From JAJDYQ01 sp963662865 (GTDB lineage: Bacteria > Pseudomonadota > Gammaproteobacteria > JAJDYQ01), in NCBI GenBank assembly GCA_963662865.1, contig OY759969.1, positions 1,674,001 to 1,738,000 of the forward strand: a stretch of DNA of 64,000 bases, written 5' to 3'. Shown here piece by piece: positions 10,290 through 21,135 of the stretch. The notes beneath the pieces were generated by a model, which had not been told where the DNA came from, ran no database searches, and saw nothing but the letters and a program-made list of their open reading frames with translations. Position 1 is the stretch's first letter. Every line of letters starts with the position of its first letter. Position numbers and translations under genes: made by a program.

Positions 10290-11255
10290 CTAGCTGAAGT
10301 GATCATAACCTGCCGGCTCTATGATTTTTATTGTACCGTCCGGCATCATGAGCTTCAGGTTATTGCCCGCTTCCGCCATGCCAATACAGCGAACGGCAGG
10401 CTGTTTCCCGGCCAGCAGGCCTTGCAGCTCGCCCTGATTCCCTCCGGGCACTGTAAAACACAGCTCGTAATCGTCACCGGAGTTCAAGGGCACCGTCCAG
10501 CCACCGGCCGCATCAAAACAGCCCTTCAGCTTTTCTGACAGCGGTATCTGCTCGACGTAGAGTGTCGCCGCCACGCCACTTTGTTCGAGTATATGACCTA
10601 AATCCGCCGTCAGTCCGTCGGATATATCAATACAGGCACTGGCGTAGTCTCTGATTAACATTCCGGTCTCCACCCTGGGAATCGGCCGGTTCAGCCTGCC
10701 CACCAGCGCATTGCGCTGAGGTTGCGTCAGCTTGAGTTCCCCCTGCAATGCCAGCAACGCCGCACCGGAATCCCCCAGGGTCCCGGTGACATAAATCAGG
10801 TCGCCTGCGTTCGCCCCGCTACGCCGCAATGCCTTATCTGCGGGCACCGTCGCAAAAATAGTGACACTGATGCTGAGAGGGCCGCGAGTCGTATCGCCGC
10901 CCATTAACTGAACCTGAAATTGATCGGCTGATTCAAAAAATCCCCGGGCAAACCCGGCCAACCATTCCTCGCCGGGATCCGGCATGGAAAGCGAGAGATT
11001 GGCGGCAAGCGGTTCAGCGCCCATCGCTGCCACATCGCTCAGACTGGCCGCCATGGATTTATAACCAATATCACAGGCGGCGGTTCCTTCAGGAAAATGC
11101 ACACCATGATTGAATGTATCCGTACTGACGACTAACTGCTGTCCTTCAGGCACATCCAGTATCGCGGCATCGTCGCCAATACCAAGCACAACTTCATCGC
11201 GCCGTATGGACTGAGACAGGCCGAGCCGACGAATCAAGTCAAATTCAGATGGCAC
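10290..11255 (-). CDS. thiL: thiamine-monophosphate kinase
   Basis: A 321-residue kinase that phosphorylates thiamine monophosphate to thiamine pyrophosphate. VVLGIGDDAAIL is the metal and nucleotide motif, with VVSTDTFNHGVHF, QLMGGDTTRGP and CIDISDGLTADLGHI following in the normal order. The start is GTG at 11255, overlapping the TAG stop of the upstream exporter gene (TAGTG). nusB, its common upstream neighbour, is not here; an RND exporter takes that place. Confidence 0.94.
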   Translation of the reverse strand: MPSEFDLIRRLGLSQSIRRDEVVLGIGDDAAILDVPEGQQLVVSTDTFNHGVHFPEGTAACDIGYKSMAASLSDVAAMGAEPLAANLSLSMPDPGEEWLAGFARGFFESADQFQVQLMGGDTTRGPLSISVTIFATVPADKALRRSGANAGDLIYVTGTLGDSGAALLALQGELKLTQPQRNALVGRLNRPIPRVETGMLIRDYASACIDISDGLTADLGHILEQSGVAATLYVEQIPLSEKLKGCFDAAGGWTVPLNSGDDYELCFTVPGGNQGELQGLLAGKQPAVRCIGMAEAGNNLKLMMPDGTIKIIEPAGYDHFS

Positions 11256-13738
11256 TAAAACGGACGGGTGATCAGTATGAGTTCAGGCAGCAATGTTAAC
11301 GCCGCGAGTAACGCGATCGCCATCGCCATGGCGGTGAATACGCCAAAATAGACCGTGGGTATAAAATTAGACAGCATCAGAATGGAGAAACCGACAATAA
11401 TGGTCACCGCCGTATAAAAAACCGCCTTACCGATATTGGCGTGACAGTAATGCAAGGTGCGCAGGTAATCATGACCCTGTCTCGGCAGCTCTTCCCTGAA
11501 ACGATAGATGTAGTGAATCGCGTTATCCACGGCAATGCCAATGGTGATAGCGGCGATTGTAATAGTCATCATATCCAGAGGAATACCCAGCAGACCAATA
11601 ATCCCGAGGATTAGCAACGCCGCAAGGATATTCGGCAGAATGCCGATAATTGCCAGACGTATGGAGCGAAACAATACGACCAGCATGAGAAAAATACCGG
11701 TCATCACCGCGCCCAGCGTCTCGATCTGTGACGAAAAAAGGCTTTGCAGCATATTGTTGTACAATACCAGCACGCCAGTGATCTGATACTGGCCCTTTTC
11801 CAGGCTGGTTTTTTCGCTCAACTCCCGGTCCAGACGTTCGATAAGCTCTTTTCTGCGCAGATCTTCAAGAGAATCCTTGATCCGCATACTGATGCGGCCT
11901 TCATCCCGCTCGATATCAATGTAGGGATCAATCATGGCCCTGCGGAATTCGGCGGGCACCTGCTGATACATAATAGCCAGTGCCAGACTATCCAGCGGCT
12001 GACCATCGTTCAGGTCCTCGGCGACACGTATCGGCGCCGCAAGAGACAGTACCTTGCCAATCTCAGGCTGGCTTTCCAGATAATCGTGCACCTCCTTGAT
12101 CGTGTTGATCCTGTAAGGCGTAAACCAGGCATCCTCCTTTCTGGCCTCGAAGCCAAATGCCGCACTCAGATCATCCATCATGCCACCAAAGCCGAAAGGA
12201 TCATCTGCCGGCTCCTCAACAACGGCTTCCCTGAGATCAACAATAATATCCAGCGGCGTAGTACCCCCCAGTTGCTCATCAATCAGCTTCATTCCCTGAT
12301 AGATCTCGGTATCATCATCAAAGTAATTGATAAAGCTGTTTTCTACCCTGAGCAAGGAGACACCGACAGCCGCAACGACTGCCAGCACCAGCGCCGATGC
12401 CATGATCTGTTTACCGTAATTCTGGGTGGCCCGGGCAAGCACTGCGGTAAAGGAATAATCGTCTCTCTCGTCAGGTGAAACCGAGGAACGTGGCATCTGC
12501 ACCAGTAGTGCGGGAAACAGTGTAAAGGTTGTCAAAAACGTCACTGAAAGACCAATGGTCATCATCCAGCCAAAATCAATGACCGGCTTGATACCGCTGA
12601 CCATGAGAGAAGCAAACGCCAGGATGGTAGTCAGCGCCGTATAGAAGCAGGGCCATACCATTTTACGGGCGGTCTCCAGCACCAGTTTGCGCTGTTCCGC
12701 GTCCGGCTGATCTTTGCATAACTGGCGATAACGTACAATCAGATGCACATTCATCGACATAGTCAATATAAGCATCAGGGAAATAAAATTAGACGAAATA
12801 ACAGTGACTCGCCATCCGGAAAATCCCAGAACTCCGATCATCAATAAGCCAACATAGACACAACTGGCCAGCGGCAACAGAATCCAGCGAACCCTGCGAA
12901 AAATGATCCCGAGGGCCAATATCAAAAACAGGAATACACCGATACCAAATACAATGAGGTCGCTTTTAATGAAGCTGATCATGTCATCGGCAATCATTGG
13001 AACCCCACCCAGATACCATTGGCCGTAGTCACGATATTTGTCAACAACCGAGCGAATAGCCTCAATGGCCTGATGTCGCTCGTCGTCAATTTCACGAGTC
13101 AGGCTGTCATACTGGCCAAGTACCCGTTTATACCTTGACCTGCCACTGGCGTCGAGCTCTCCGGCCCGCGCCTTCGCACGCAAGGCATCACGCTCCTTGA
13201 GTAATTGGGGATACTCAAGATTAGTGCGCAGATTAATCTGAAGCGCAGTCGTTTTGCCATCGGCACTGATAATCAGGTCGCGGTAGATCGGGCTGTCAAG
13301 AAACTCAAGGCGTGCACGTGCTCTAACCACGGTCGATTTTTCCAGAGTCTGCACATTGTTCGCCATGGCTGCCAGGGGCACATCGGAACTTTTCAGCAAA
13401 GGCACATCCAACAAAGTCGTGACACCGGAAACCTGAGGGATTTGCCTGATCTCGTCCCTTAAATTCGCCAACGGCAACAACGCCTCATCGGAAAACAGGT
13501 CAGCGTTCGGTGTGTAGCTCAGAAAAAGAAATTCCTCGCTGCCGTAACGCTCGCCCACCCGACGCAGGGCCTGCAGATCCTTGTCACCTTCAAGAATGAG
13601 AGAATCAGCCGAAGCATCCAGCTTAAAATACGGAATGTTCCAGGCAAAAAAGCCCAAAACAAGCACAAGAATCAGCAAGGCAAACCGAGAGTATCCCAGA
13701 ATAAGCCGGTTATAGATTTCAGCGATTTTTTCCTGCAT
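11255..13738 (-). CDS. RND-superfamily (MMPL/Patched-like) exporter
   Basis: An 827-residue inner-membrane protein with two halves. Each half has one N-terminal helix, a periplasmic loop and a five-helix bundle. The first bundle starts near residue 260 (FGIGVFLFLILALGIIFRRV) and the second near residue 660 (LFRSIRLAIIGILPNILAAL). The sequence resembles the sterol-sensing or MMPL class that moves lipids or hopanoids rather than AcrB-type drug pumps. No partner adaptor gene is adjacent. It overlaps thiL, so it is probably in one transcript with thiL and pgpA. Confidence 0.8.
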   Translation of the reverse strand: MQEKIAEIYNRLILGYSRFALLILVLVLGFFAWNIPYFKLDASADSLILEGDKDLQALRRVGERYGSEEFLFLSYTPNADLFSDEALLPLANLRDEIRQIPQVSGVTTLLDVPLLKSSDVPLAAMANNVQTLEKSTVVRARARLEFLDSPIYRDLIISADGKTTALQINLRTNLEYPQLLKERDALRAKARAGELDASGRSRYKRVLGQYDSLTREIDDERHQAIEAIRSVVDKYRDYGQWYLGGVPMIADDMISFIKSDLIVFGIGVFLFLILALGIIFRRVRWILLPLASCVYVGLLMIGVLGFSGWRVTVISSNFISLMLILTMSMNVHLIVRYRQLCKDQPDAEQRKLVLETARKMVWPCFYTALTTILAFASLMVSGIKPVIDFGWMMTIGLSVTFLTTFTLFPALLVQMPRSSVSPDERDDYSFTAVLARATQNYGKQIMASALVLAVVAAVGVSLLRVENSFINYFDDDTEIYQGMKLIDEQLGGTTPLDIIVDLREAVVEEPADDPFGFGGMMDDLSAAFGFEARKEDAWFTPYRINTIKEVHDYLESQPEIGKVLSLAAPIRVAEDLNDGQPLDSLALAIMYQQVPAEFRRAMIDPYIDIERDEGRISMRIKDSLEDLRRKELIERLDRELSEKTSLEKGQYQITGVLVLYNNMLQSLFSSQIETLGAVMTGIFLMLVVLFRSIRLAIIGILPNILAALLILGIIGLLGIPLDMMTITIAAITIGIAVDNAIHYIYRFREELPRQGHDYLRTLHYCHANIGKAVFYTAVTIIVGFSILMLSNFIPTVYFGVFTAMAMAIALLAALTLLPELILITRPF

Positions 13739-14001
13739 ATCCCCATCCCTCCCTATTCGTTAATGAGGCGGCATTGACAGACGTGACCATTCACTATAAC
13801 CGGGCCTATGGCAAGCGCCCTGATTCAGCACCTGCATAGAAACAAAATCAAGCGATCGGGTATGAGTTGCCGATAGAGGTCATGGCCGTATTGGTATTTT
13901 TTGATCTATGTGCATCGACTCACCAGGCTGTTTTACCTTATCTGCTATTGCGGCGATAACCGGCGCACCGAGGGCGATGCCCCCGGCAGCCATGTCGAAT
14001 G

Positions 14002-17000
14002 CTACCAGTGCAGCTTCCACTGTGCGCCGATGCCGTGGTTGGTTTTGCCTTCACCGTCCCGGCGGCGCAGCGCCTTGACATCCAGCTCGGTATCCAGATT
14101 GCCCGGTGCCGACAACAGGCGCCAGCCCAGGGTCAGGTCGTGCCCGGAATCGGACGACGACAGGCCCGCATACGGGATGCCGGTGGCGCCGTCATTCAGG
14201 GCCAGGCCCCACTCGCCCTCCAGGCTCCAGCGACCGGAGGCCGGGCCGGGCTGTGATGAATCCTCCTCCAGTGCGTCCGACAGCGAATCCGACAACAGCC
14301 GATCCAGGCCACCCGAGGCCGGGGCGGTGCCGTATTCATGACGTAGACTCAGCGACGGCCCATGAGCGGAACCCGGCTGCCGTTCATAGCGCAGCGAACC
14401 GGACACGCCCCACTCACGCCGTTCGGCGGCCTCATGGTCCAGCAGGCGCCGGCCACGCAGGTCAATCGTTAATCCTTTGGAAGGCAACTGCCAACTGATG
14501 CCGCCGCCCAGTTCCACGCCCAGGCCGTCGCTGGTATCGCCGCCGTCATAGCGCATCCCCAACTCCAGTTCCGGAATCAACCGGCCACCGTCCGCCTGTG
14601 GCAACTGCCAGGACCACTCCAGACCCATTCGGAAACGCTGCGTGTCCGCCGACATACCCGACATACCGTCGGCATCGTCCGACTCAATACGCGCCAGCGC
14701 CGCATCCGAAATCAGCGTCAGCGTCAGGCCGCCCTCCTCTAGCGGGCGCTCCAGCAGTATCCCGCGCACACCGGCCGAGGCCGAGGTCTGCTCGATGTCA
14801 TGCTCCGTACTCATCGTGGCCGAAGTCTGCTCCAGGGTCTGCTCCAGCTCGCCACGGCCATAACTCGCCGCCGCCCACACCTGCAATCGCTGCGTCACGT
14901 TATGCCGGATATACGGCAGCAGCGAGGTCAGCTGGCTCGACAACTCGCCCTGTTCCGCAGCACCGCTCCAATCGCCATCGCCGTCGCTGTACGACAGCGC
15001 CAGTCCGAGCAGCGTGCGGCCATTGTCGCGATCCACGCCCAGCAGGCCGGTGGTCACATCGCCATCCACCGTAATGCCGTCCTGGTCATCCTCGTAGCGC
15101 GAATAGGACGCCTGACCCCACACCGAAACCCCGTTCTCCCCGCCACGGTGCACAAAGCGGCTGCCGCGCAGCATATCGCGCAGCGACAGTGTCCTGGACA
15201 GATTCAATAGCCGGTCAACCGAACCGGCGCCCAGGCCATCACCGCCGCCGCCCTGGCCGAAGCCGTCCGTGCCCAAACCATATCCCGTGCCGGTTGCATT
15301 ACCGCCCCCATGCAGCGCACGACCGGCGGACAGGCCACTCACATTGCCCGACAGCCCAGGTTGATCGGCCACCGAAAAGCGGTAATCCAGGCCGCCCAGC
15401 AGATGCTCTACCGCCGTCAGACCGAAGCGCGGCAACCAGGCTTCCTGCGCCGCCTGCATCGCCCCCGTACCGACCGGTGCCGTGTCGTTTTCGGCGATCG
15501 TCAGTGTGTGCACACCGGTGGTGCCCACCGTGTAACCCGAACCTGCGGCCAGGGTCAGTATGACCGTCTCGCTGCCCTCTTGTTGTGTGCTGTCATCGGT
15601 GATGGCCACGGGAATCTCGACGCTGGAGGCACTCGCAGACGCCACGACCGTGCCGGTCAGCGTGGTGTAGTCGTCGCCGGGTGTCGCCGTGCCGGCCACC
15701 GTGTAGCTGATCGTGGTGTTCGCGGTCGGCACCGGACTCAGATTGACCACTACGTTGTACGTGCCCGAGCCTTCGTTGGTGGTGAAGCTGGCCACGGCGA
15801 ACGAGGCGACCGGCTCGTCGTCGTCGGTGACCGTGACTGCCACTGTGGCTATGGCCAGACCATCCGGGTAACCCGCACCGTCGCCGTCGCCGCTTTCTAT
15901 ACTATGGCTGATGGTCGCCGTGCGGTTACCGCCAACGTTGTCGTTGACGCCCGTCACCGTCACGGTCTGTACCGTATCCCAGTTGCTCGCCGTGAACGTC
16001 AGGCTCAGCGGCGCCACGGTCGCCGCACTGGTCGTGTCGGATTCCACCGTAATCTCCACATTGCCGGCTGGTTGTGTGTCCAGCACCAGGGTGTAGATGT
16101 CTGTACCGTCAGGCTCAGCGACCGTTACCCTGGCCTCGCTGATGGTCACGCCCGTCGAGGGGGGAGGAGGGTCGTTGACCTGCACATTGAAGGTGTTGGC
16201 GCTGCTGTCCGGGTCGGCTCCGCCGCCGACATTGGTGCCCAGGGTTGCAAGGTCAAAGCCGTTGGCGCTGGCGTCGTTCGGGCCGAGGGCGATGGTGTAG
16301 GTCTCCGAGCCTTCGCCGCCGCCCTCGGCGATGCCGTCGGCCGTCGCGGTCAGCTGCAGGTTGGCGGTCCGGGAACCCGCAATGCGCACCCGCGGGGTGG
16401 CTGTGGCCTCTCCCGACAGGGTCACGCCTGTGTTGCTGGAGGAGCTATCGAACGCCAGGCTCCAGTCGTCCGTGGTGACATTCGTGCCGGAAATGGACAG
16501 CGGCACATCGATGATCTCGCCGCTGACCAGTCCCCGACTCAGGGTGATGGTGAAACCTACCGTGCCGCCTTCGCCAACGGCACCGGTGCTGTCGATGCGG
16601 GCGAGGGCAACGACCGTGGGCTCGTCGTCGATCACCGTCGCCGTGACGGGGTCCGGGGTGAGGTTGTAGCGGGCGTCCGTGGAGGTGGCGGCGTGGGTAA
16701 TGGTGACTGCCTGGTTGGCGGCGTCGTCGTCGTTATCCAACCCGGTGACGGTGATGCTCTGCGCCATGTTCCAGTTGGTGTTGGTGAATACCAGGCTGCT
16801 GCTGACCGTGGCGGTGGTCGGTGTGCCTGAGGTGGCTGTGATGGTCACGTCTGCGGTGGGTTGTGTGCTCAGCACCATGCCGTAGTTGTCCGTGCCGCCG
16901 GCTTCAGCCACTGTGGTGTTGCCGCCCGTCTCGGTGATGGTCACGCTCGCCGAGGGGGGGTCGTTGACCTGCACATTGAAGGCGTTGGCGCTGCTGTCCG

Positions 17001-20000
17001 GGTCGGCACCGCCGCCGACATTGGTATCCAGGGTTGCAAGGTCAAAGCCGTTGGCGGTGGCGTCGTTCGGACCGAGGGCGATGATGTAGGTCTCCGAGCC
17101 TTCGCCGCCGCCCTCGGCCATGCCGTCGGCCGCCGCGGTCAGCTGCAGGTTGGCGATCCGGGAACCCGAAATGCGCACCCGCGGGGTGGCTGTGGCCTGG
17201 CTCGACAGGGTCACGCCTGTGTTGCTGGCGTTGCTATCGAGCGCCAGACTCCAGTCGTCCGTGGTGACACTCGTGCCGGAAATGGACAGCGGCACATCGA
17301 TGATCTCGCCGCTGGCCAGTGCCCGACTCAGGGTGATGGTGAAACCTATCGTGCCGCCTTCGCCAACGGCACCGGTGCTGCCGGTGCGGGCGAGGGCAAC
17401 GACCGTGGGCTCGTCGTCGATCACCGTCGCTGTGACGTCGTCCAGGTCGAGCCCGTTGTAAGTGGAGTCGCCCGTGGAGGTGGCGGCGTGGCTAATGGTG
17501 ACTGCCTGATCGACGGCGTCGGCGTTGTTATCCGCCCCGGTGACGGTGATGGTCTGCGCCATGTTCCAGTTGGCGCTGGTGAAGGTCAGGCTGCCGGGGT
17601 TGACCGTGGCCCCTGTGCCTGAGGTGGCTGTGATGGTCACGTCTGCGATCGGTGGTGTGTCCAGCGTCATGCCGTAGTTGTCCGCGGTGCCGCCTTCGAT
17701 GGGTCTGGTGGTGCCGCCCGTCTCGGTGATGGTTACGCCCGCCGTGTCGTTGTCGGTGATGCTGACCCTGATAACCGCCGTCAATGTGGCGTAGTTGCCG
17801 CCGGTGGCCGTGTGCGTCAGCGTCACCATATCGGTGGCGGCGTCGTCGTCTGCATCCGCCGTGACCGTGACCATTTGCGCCGTGTCCCAGTTGCTCGTCG
17901 TGAATGTCAGGCTGGCGGTATCCAGCGTCAGGTCGGTGCCGGTTTGACCGGTGACCGTTATCGTGGTACTCATCGTCGGTTCGGTGGCCAGTCTCACCGG
18001 GTAACCGACACCATCGGTATCGCCTTCTGCGACCGTCAGGGTCGGCGGCAGCACGATGGTCGGCTGCTCCATGATGGTGAAGTCCGTCAGGCTGTCTGTG
18101 CCGGCCGCGCCGCCTTCCAGGTCGGTGCCGGAGGTATCGTCCAGGGTGCCCAGACCGATGTCGATGGTCTCGGTGGCGTCGGATGTGGTGTCGGTCTGCA
18201 CGGTCAGGGTCAGGGTGGCGGTGGTCGGGGCCGGGCCGGTAAATGTCACCGTGCCGACGTTACCGGTGTCCGGGATGTTGTAGGCGATATTGTTCGCCGG
18301 GGTGCCGGTCAGGGTGTAGTCCGTGCCCCGCGTCGCGGTGCCGCCCAGGGTCAGCGGTACCGGCAGCACCTCGCCCATGACCAGCCCGCGGCCCAGGGTG
18401 ACGGTGATTTCTACGCTGGCGCCCTCGTTGATGTTGCCCGCCGTGCCCGCCAGGGTCACGGTGGTCGGATCGCTGTCAATGAGCCTAAGGGTCACGGTGC
18501 TGGGATCGCCCAGGGTGAAACCGGTACCGGCTCTGATGCCGGTGGTTGCTGTCCGCCCCGGCGGGTCGTCCATGCTGTTTGTGGCGAAAACTACCCCGTA
18601 TGTTTGCGTCGGAGTCTCACCAGTGAGGGCAGTCGAAACGGCTGCGATGTTCCCGCGATTAGGGATAATAGGGGACCTGAAATCCACTAAACCGTCAATG
18701 GGGATGTCGGAGGCCACCACGATGGTGCGCGTGCCACCACCCTCGACGATGGTCGTGTGGCCGTCCTCTACCGATACCGTCAGCACCGGTACGTCTTCGT
18801 CGGTGACGGTGGCTTCCACGTCGTCGATGTCGAGGCTGGAAACGTAGTTGGTGTCTGTGGTGGACGCCGCTGCGTGGCTGATGGTCGCTATGCGTCGGTT
18901 CATGGCGTCATCACGGTTGTTGTCGATGCCTGTCACCGTGAAGGTCTGGGCCGCATTCCAGTTGGCCGTGGTGAAGGTCAGGGTCGTCGGGGTCACGGTG
19001 GCCGCACTTGTTGTGTCGGATTCCGCCGTAATCGTCACGCTGCCGCTCGGCTGCGTGCTCAGCCTTATGCCGTAGTTGTCCGTGCCGCCGGCTTCGGCCA
19101 CTGTGGTGTCGCCGCCCGTCTCGGTGACGGTGACGCCCGGGGTGACAATGTCGAAGTCCGCCAGGTTGTCCGTGCCGGCCGCGCCGCCGCTCAGGCCGGT
19201 GCCGGAGTCGGCGTCCAGGGTGCCCAGGTCGATGTCCACTGTGACGCCGGCGTTGACTGCGCTCAGGGTCAGGGTGGCGGTGGTGGCCGTGGTGCCCGAG
19301 GCCGGGCCGGTGAAGGTCACCGTGCCGACGGCGCCGCCCAGGCCGGTGTAGGTGATACCGGTCGCCGCGGCGCCGGTCACGGTGTAGTCGGTGCCCGGTG
19401 TCGCGCTACCGCCAAAGGTCAGCGGCACCGGCAGTGTCTCGCCGTTCACCAGACCGCGGCCCAGGGTCACGGTGATTTCCTTGGTGCCGCCTTCTGTGAT
19501 GTCGCCTGACGCGCCCGCCAGGGTCACGGTGGTCGGATCGTCGTCGATCACGGTCGCTGTGACGGAGGCCGGGGTGAGGTTGTAGTCGGTGTCTGTGGAG
19601 GTGGCGGCGTGGCTAATGGTGACTGCCTGATTGACGGCGTCGTCGTCGTTATCCACTCCGGTGACGGTGATGCTCTGCGCCATGTTCCAGTTGGTGCTGG
19701 TGAATACCAGGCTGCCGGGGTTGACCGTGGCGGTGGTCGGTGTGCCTGAGGTGGCTGTGATGGTCACGTCTGCGGTCGGTTGTGTGTCCAGCGTCATGCC
19801 GTAGTTGTCCGTGGTGCCGCCTTCGATGGGCCTGGTGTTGCCGCCCGTCTGGGTGATGGTTACGCTCGCTGGAGGAGGGTCGTTGACCCGCAGGTCGAAG
19901 CTGTTGGCGCTGCCGCTCGGGTCGGCACCGCCGCCGACATTGGTTCCCGAGCCCGAGATATCAAAGCCTCCTGCAGATGCGTCACTGTTGTTCGGACCGA

Positions 20001-21135
20001 GGGCGATGGTGTAGGTCTCGGAACCGTCGCTCTCGGCGGTGCCGTCGTTCACCGGTGTCAGCACCAGAGTGGCACTCATTGCGCCCTCCCCTGCAAAGTT
20101 CAGGAAACTGAAGATGAACCCAGAGGCGTGACCCAGGGTCACGCCGGTGCCGCTGGCTACCAGCTCCCAGTCGCCTACGGTCACTCCCGTGCCGGTGATC
20201 AAAAACGGTGCGAAGATGGTCTCGCCGGCCGCCAGTGCCCGGGACAGGGCGATGGTGAAACGCACCGTGCCGCCTTCGTCAACGGCACCGCTACCGTTGC
20301 GGGTCAGGGAGACGATGGTGGGTTCGTCGTCGATCACGGTCGCTGTGACGGGGTCCAGGACGCGGCCGTTGTAGCGGGCGTCCGTGGAGGCGGCGGAGTG
20401 GGTAATGGTGACTGCCTGGTTGGCGGCGTCAACGGCGTTATTCACCCCGGTGACGGTGATGGTCTGGGCCATGTTCCAGTTGGTGCTGGTGAATACCAGG
20501 CTGCCGCTGACCGTGGCGGTGCCCGGTGTGCCTGAGGTGGCTGTGATGGTCACGTCTGCGGTGGGTTGTGTGTCCAGCGTCATGCCGTAGTCGTCCGTGC
20601 CGCCGGCTTCGGCCACTGTGGTGCCGCTGTCCGTCTCGGTGATGATTACGTCCACTGGGGGTGGATCGTTGACCCGCACGTTGATGCTGTTGGTGGTGCT
20701 GCTCGGGTCGGCACCGCCGCCGACATTGGTGTTCAGGGTTGCGCGGTCAAAGCCGTTGGCACCGCCGCCGTCCGGGCCGAGGGCGATGGTGTAGGTCTCG
20801 GAACCGCCGCCCTCGGCGGTGTCGTCGTCTGCCGCGGTCAGTATCAGGATGGCGGACTGGGTGCCTGCACCCGCAAAGCGCACCTGCGGAGTGGGCGTGG
20901 TCTCACCCGACAGGGTCACTCCGGGTCGGTTTAAGAAACCGGTACCGGCTATCAGGCTCCAGTCGGCCGTGGTCACCCCCGTACCGCCGATGGACAGCGG
21001 CACGTCGATGGTTTCGCCAGCAGTCAGTGCTCGAGACAGGCTGATGTCAAAGACCAACCTTTCGCCTTCGCTAATGACGCTGATGCTACCACTAAAATGG
21101 TCGAGGATAACGACCGTAGGGTCGTCGTCGATCAC
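14002..21135 (-). CDS. L1 autotransporter: Calx-beta-like passenger and outer-membrane barrel
   Basis: An open frame of 2377 codons. It is the main part of a longer gene whose 5' part (21136-22030) is out of frame. The passenger is built of repeats about 110-150 residues long. Typical blocks are TADVTITATSGTPTTATV, VFTSTNWNMAQSITVTG and VTATVIDDEPT, with Calx-beta-like modules between them. N-X-S/T sequons recur (YNLTP, GNTTVAEA). The last 450 or so residues form an autotransporter-type beta-barrel beginning AQEAWLPRFGLTAVEHLL and ending GIGAQWKLHW, with the terminal aromatic residue needed by the Bam machinery. The barrel is almost the same as in L2, while the passengers differ. The apparent start at 21135 is only a valine codon inside a repeat, not a true start. 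Confidence 0.88.
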   Translation of the reverse strand: MIDDDPTVVILDHFSGSISVISEGERLVFDISLSRALTAGETIDVPLSIGGTGVTTADWSLIAGTGFLNRPGVTLSGETTPTPQVRFAGAGTQSAILILTAADDDTAEGGGSETYTIALGPDGGGANGFDRATLNTNVGGGADPSSTTNSINVRVNDPPPVDVIITETDSGTTVAEAGGTDDYGMTLDTQPTADVTITATSGTPGTATVSGSLVFTSTNWNMAQTITVTGVNNAVDAANQAVTITHSAASTDARYNGRVLDPVTATVIDDEPTIVSLTRNGSGAVDEGGTVRFTIALSRALAAGETIFAPFLITGTGVTVGDWELVASGTGVTLGHASGFIFSFLNFAGEGAMSATLVLTPVNDGTAESDGSETYTIALGPNNSDASAGGFDISGSGTNVGGGADPSGSANSFDLRVNDPPPASVTITQTGGNTRPIEGGTTDNYGMTLDTQPTADVTITATSGTPTTATVNPGSLVFTSTNWNMAQSITVTGVDNDDDAVNQAVTISHAATSTDTDYNLTPASVTATVIDDDPTTVTLAGASGDITEGGTKEITVTLGRGLVNGETLPVPLTFGGSATPGTDYTVTGAAATGITYTGLGGAVGTVTFTGPASGTTATTATLTLSAVNAGVTVDIDLGTLDADSGTGLSGGAAGTDNLADFDIVTPGVTVTETGGDTTVAEAGGTDNYGIRLSTQPSGSVTITAESDTTSAATVTPTTLTFTTANWNAAQTFTVTGIDNNRDDAMNRRIATISHAAASTTDTNYVSSLDIDDVEATVTDEDVPVLTVSVEDGHTTIVEGGGTRTIVVASDIPIDGLVDFRSPIIPNRGNIAAVSTALTGETPTQTYGVVFATNSMDDPPGRTATTGIRAGTGFTLGDPSTVTLRLIDSDPTTVTLAGTAGNINEGASVEITVTLGRGLVMGEVLPVPLTLGGTATRGTDYTLTGTPANNIAYNIPDTGNVGTVTFTGPAPTTATLTLTVQTDTTSDATETIDIGLGTLDDTSGTDLEGGAAGTDSLTDFTIMEQPTIVLPPTLTVAEGDTDGVGYPVRLATEPTMSTTITVTGQTGTDLTLDTASLTFTTSNWDTAQMVTVTADADDDAATDMVTLTHTATGGNYATLTAVIRVSITDNDTAGVTITETGGTTRPIEGGTADNYGMTLDTPPIADVTITATSGTGATVNPGSLTFTSANWNMAQTITVTGADNNADAVDQAVTISHAATSTGDSTYNGLDLDDVTATVIDDEPTVVALARTGSTGAVGEGGTIGFTITLSRALASGEIIDVPLSISGTSVTTDDWSLALDSNASNTGVTLSSQATATPRVRISGSRIANLQLTAAADGMAEGGGEGSETYIIALGPNDATANGFDLATLDTNVGGGADPDSSANAFNVQVNDPPSASVTITETGGNTTVAEAGGTDNYGMVLSTQPTADVTITATSGTPTTATVSSSLVFTNTNWNMAQSITVTGLDNDDDAANQAVTITHAATSTDARYNLTPDPVTATVIDDEPTVVALARIDSTGAVGEGGTVGFTITLSRGLVSGEIIDVPLSISGTNVTTDDWSLAFDSSSSNTGVTLSGEATATPRVRIAGSRTANLQLTATADGIAEGGGEGSETYTIALGPNDASANGFDLATLGTNVGGGADPDSSANTFNVQVNDPPPPSTGVTISEARVTVAEPDGTDIYTLVLDTQPAGNVEITVESDTTSAATVAPLSLTFTASNWDTVQTVTVTGVNDNVGGNRTATISHSIESGDGDGAGYPDGLAIATVAVTVTDDDEPVASFAVASFTTNEGSGTYNVVVNLSPVPTANTTISYTVAGTATPGDDYTTLTGTVVASASASSVEIPVAITDDSTQQEGSETVILTLAAGSGYTVGTTGVHTLTIAENDTAPVGTGAMQAAQEAWLPRFGLTAVEHLLGGLDYRFSVADQPGLSGNVSGLSAGRALHGGGNATGTGYGLGTDGFGQGGGGDGLGAGSVDRLLNLSRTLSLRDMLRGSRFVHRGGENGVSVWGQASYSRYEDDQDGITVDGDVTTGLLGVDRDNGRTLLGLALSYSDGDGDWSGAAEQGELSSQLTSLLPYIRHNVTQRLQVWAAASYGRGELEQTLEQTSATMSTEHDIEQTSASAGVRGILLERPLEEGGLTLTLISDAALARIESDDADGMSGMSADTQRFRMGLEWSWQLPQADGGRLIPELELGMRYDGGDTSDGLGVELGGGISWQLPSKGLTIDLRGRRLLDHEAAERREWGVSGSLRYERQPGSAHGPSLSLRHEYGTAPASGGLDRLLSDSLSDALEEDSSQPGPASGRWSLEGEWGLALNDGATGIPYAGLSSSDSGHDLTLGWRLLSAPGNLDTELDVKALRRRDGEGKTNHGIGAQWKLHW

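Noticed and set aside
15310..20535. Several long plus-strand frames (up to about 500 codons) across L1, and similar ones across L2.
   Set aside because: They are mirror frames of the repetitive, GC-rich passenger genes. They repeat with the same period and lack ribosome sites and domains.
14002..21135. The tandem repeats as a possible CRISPR array.
   Set aside because: Units are far too long, are protein-coding and have no short spacer pattern.
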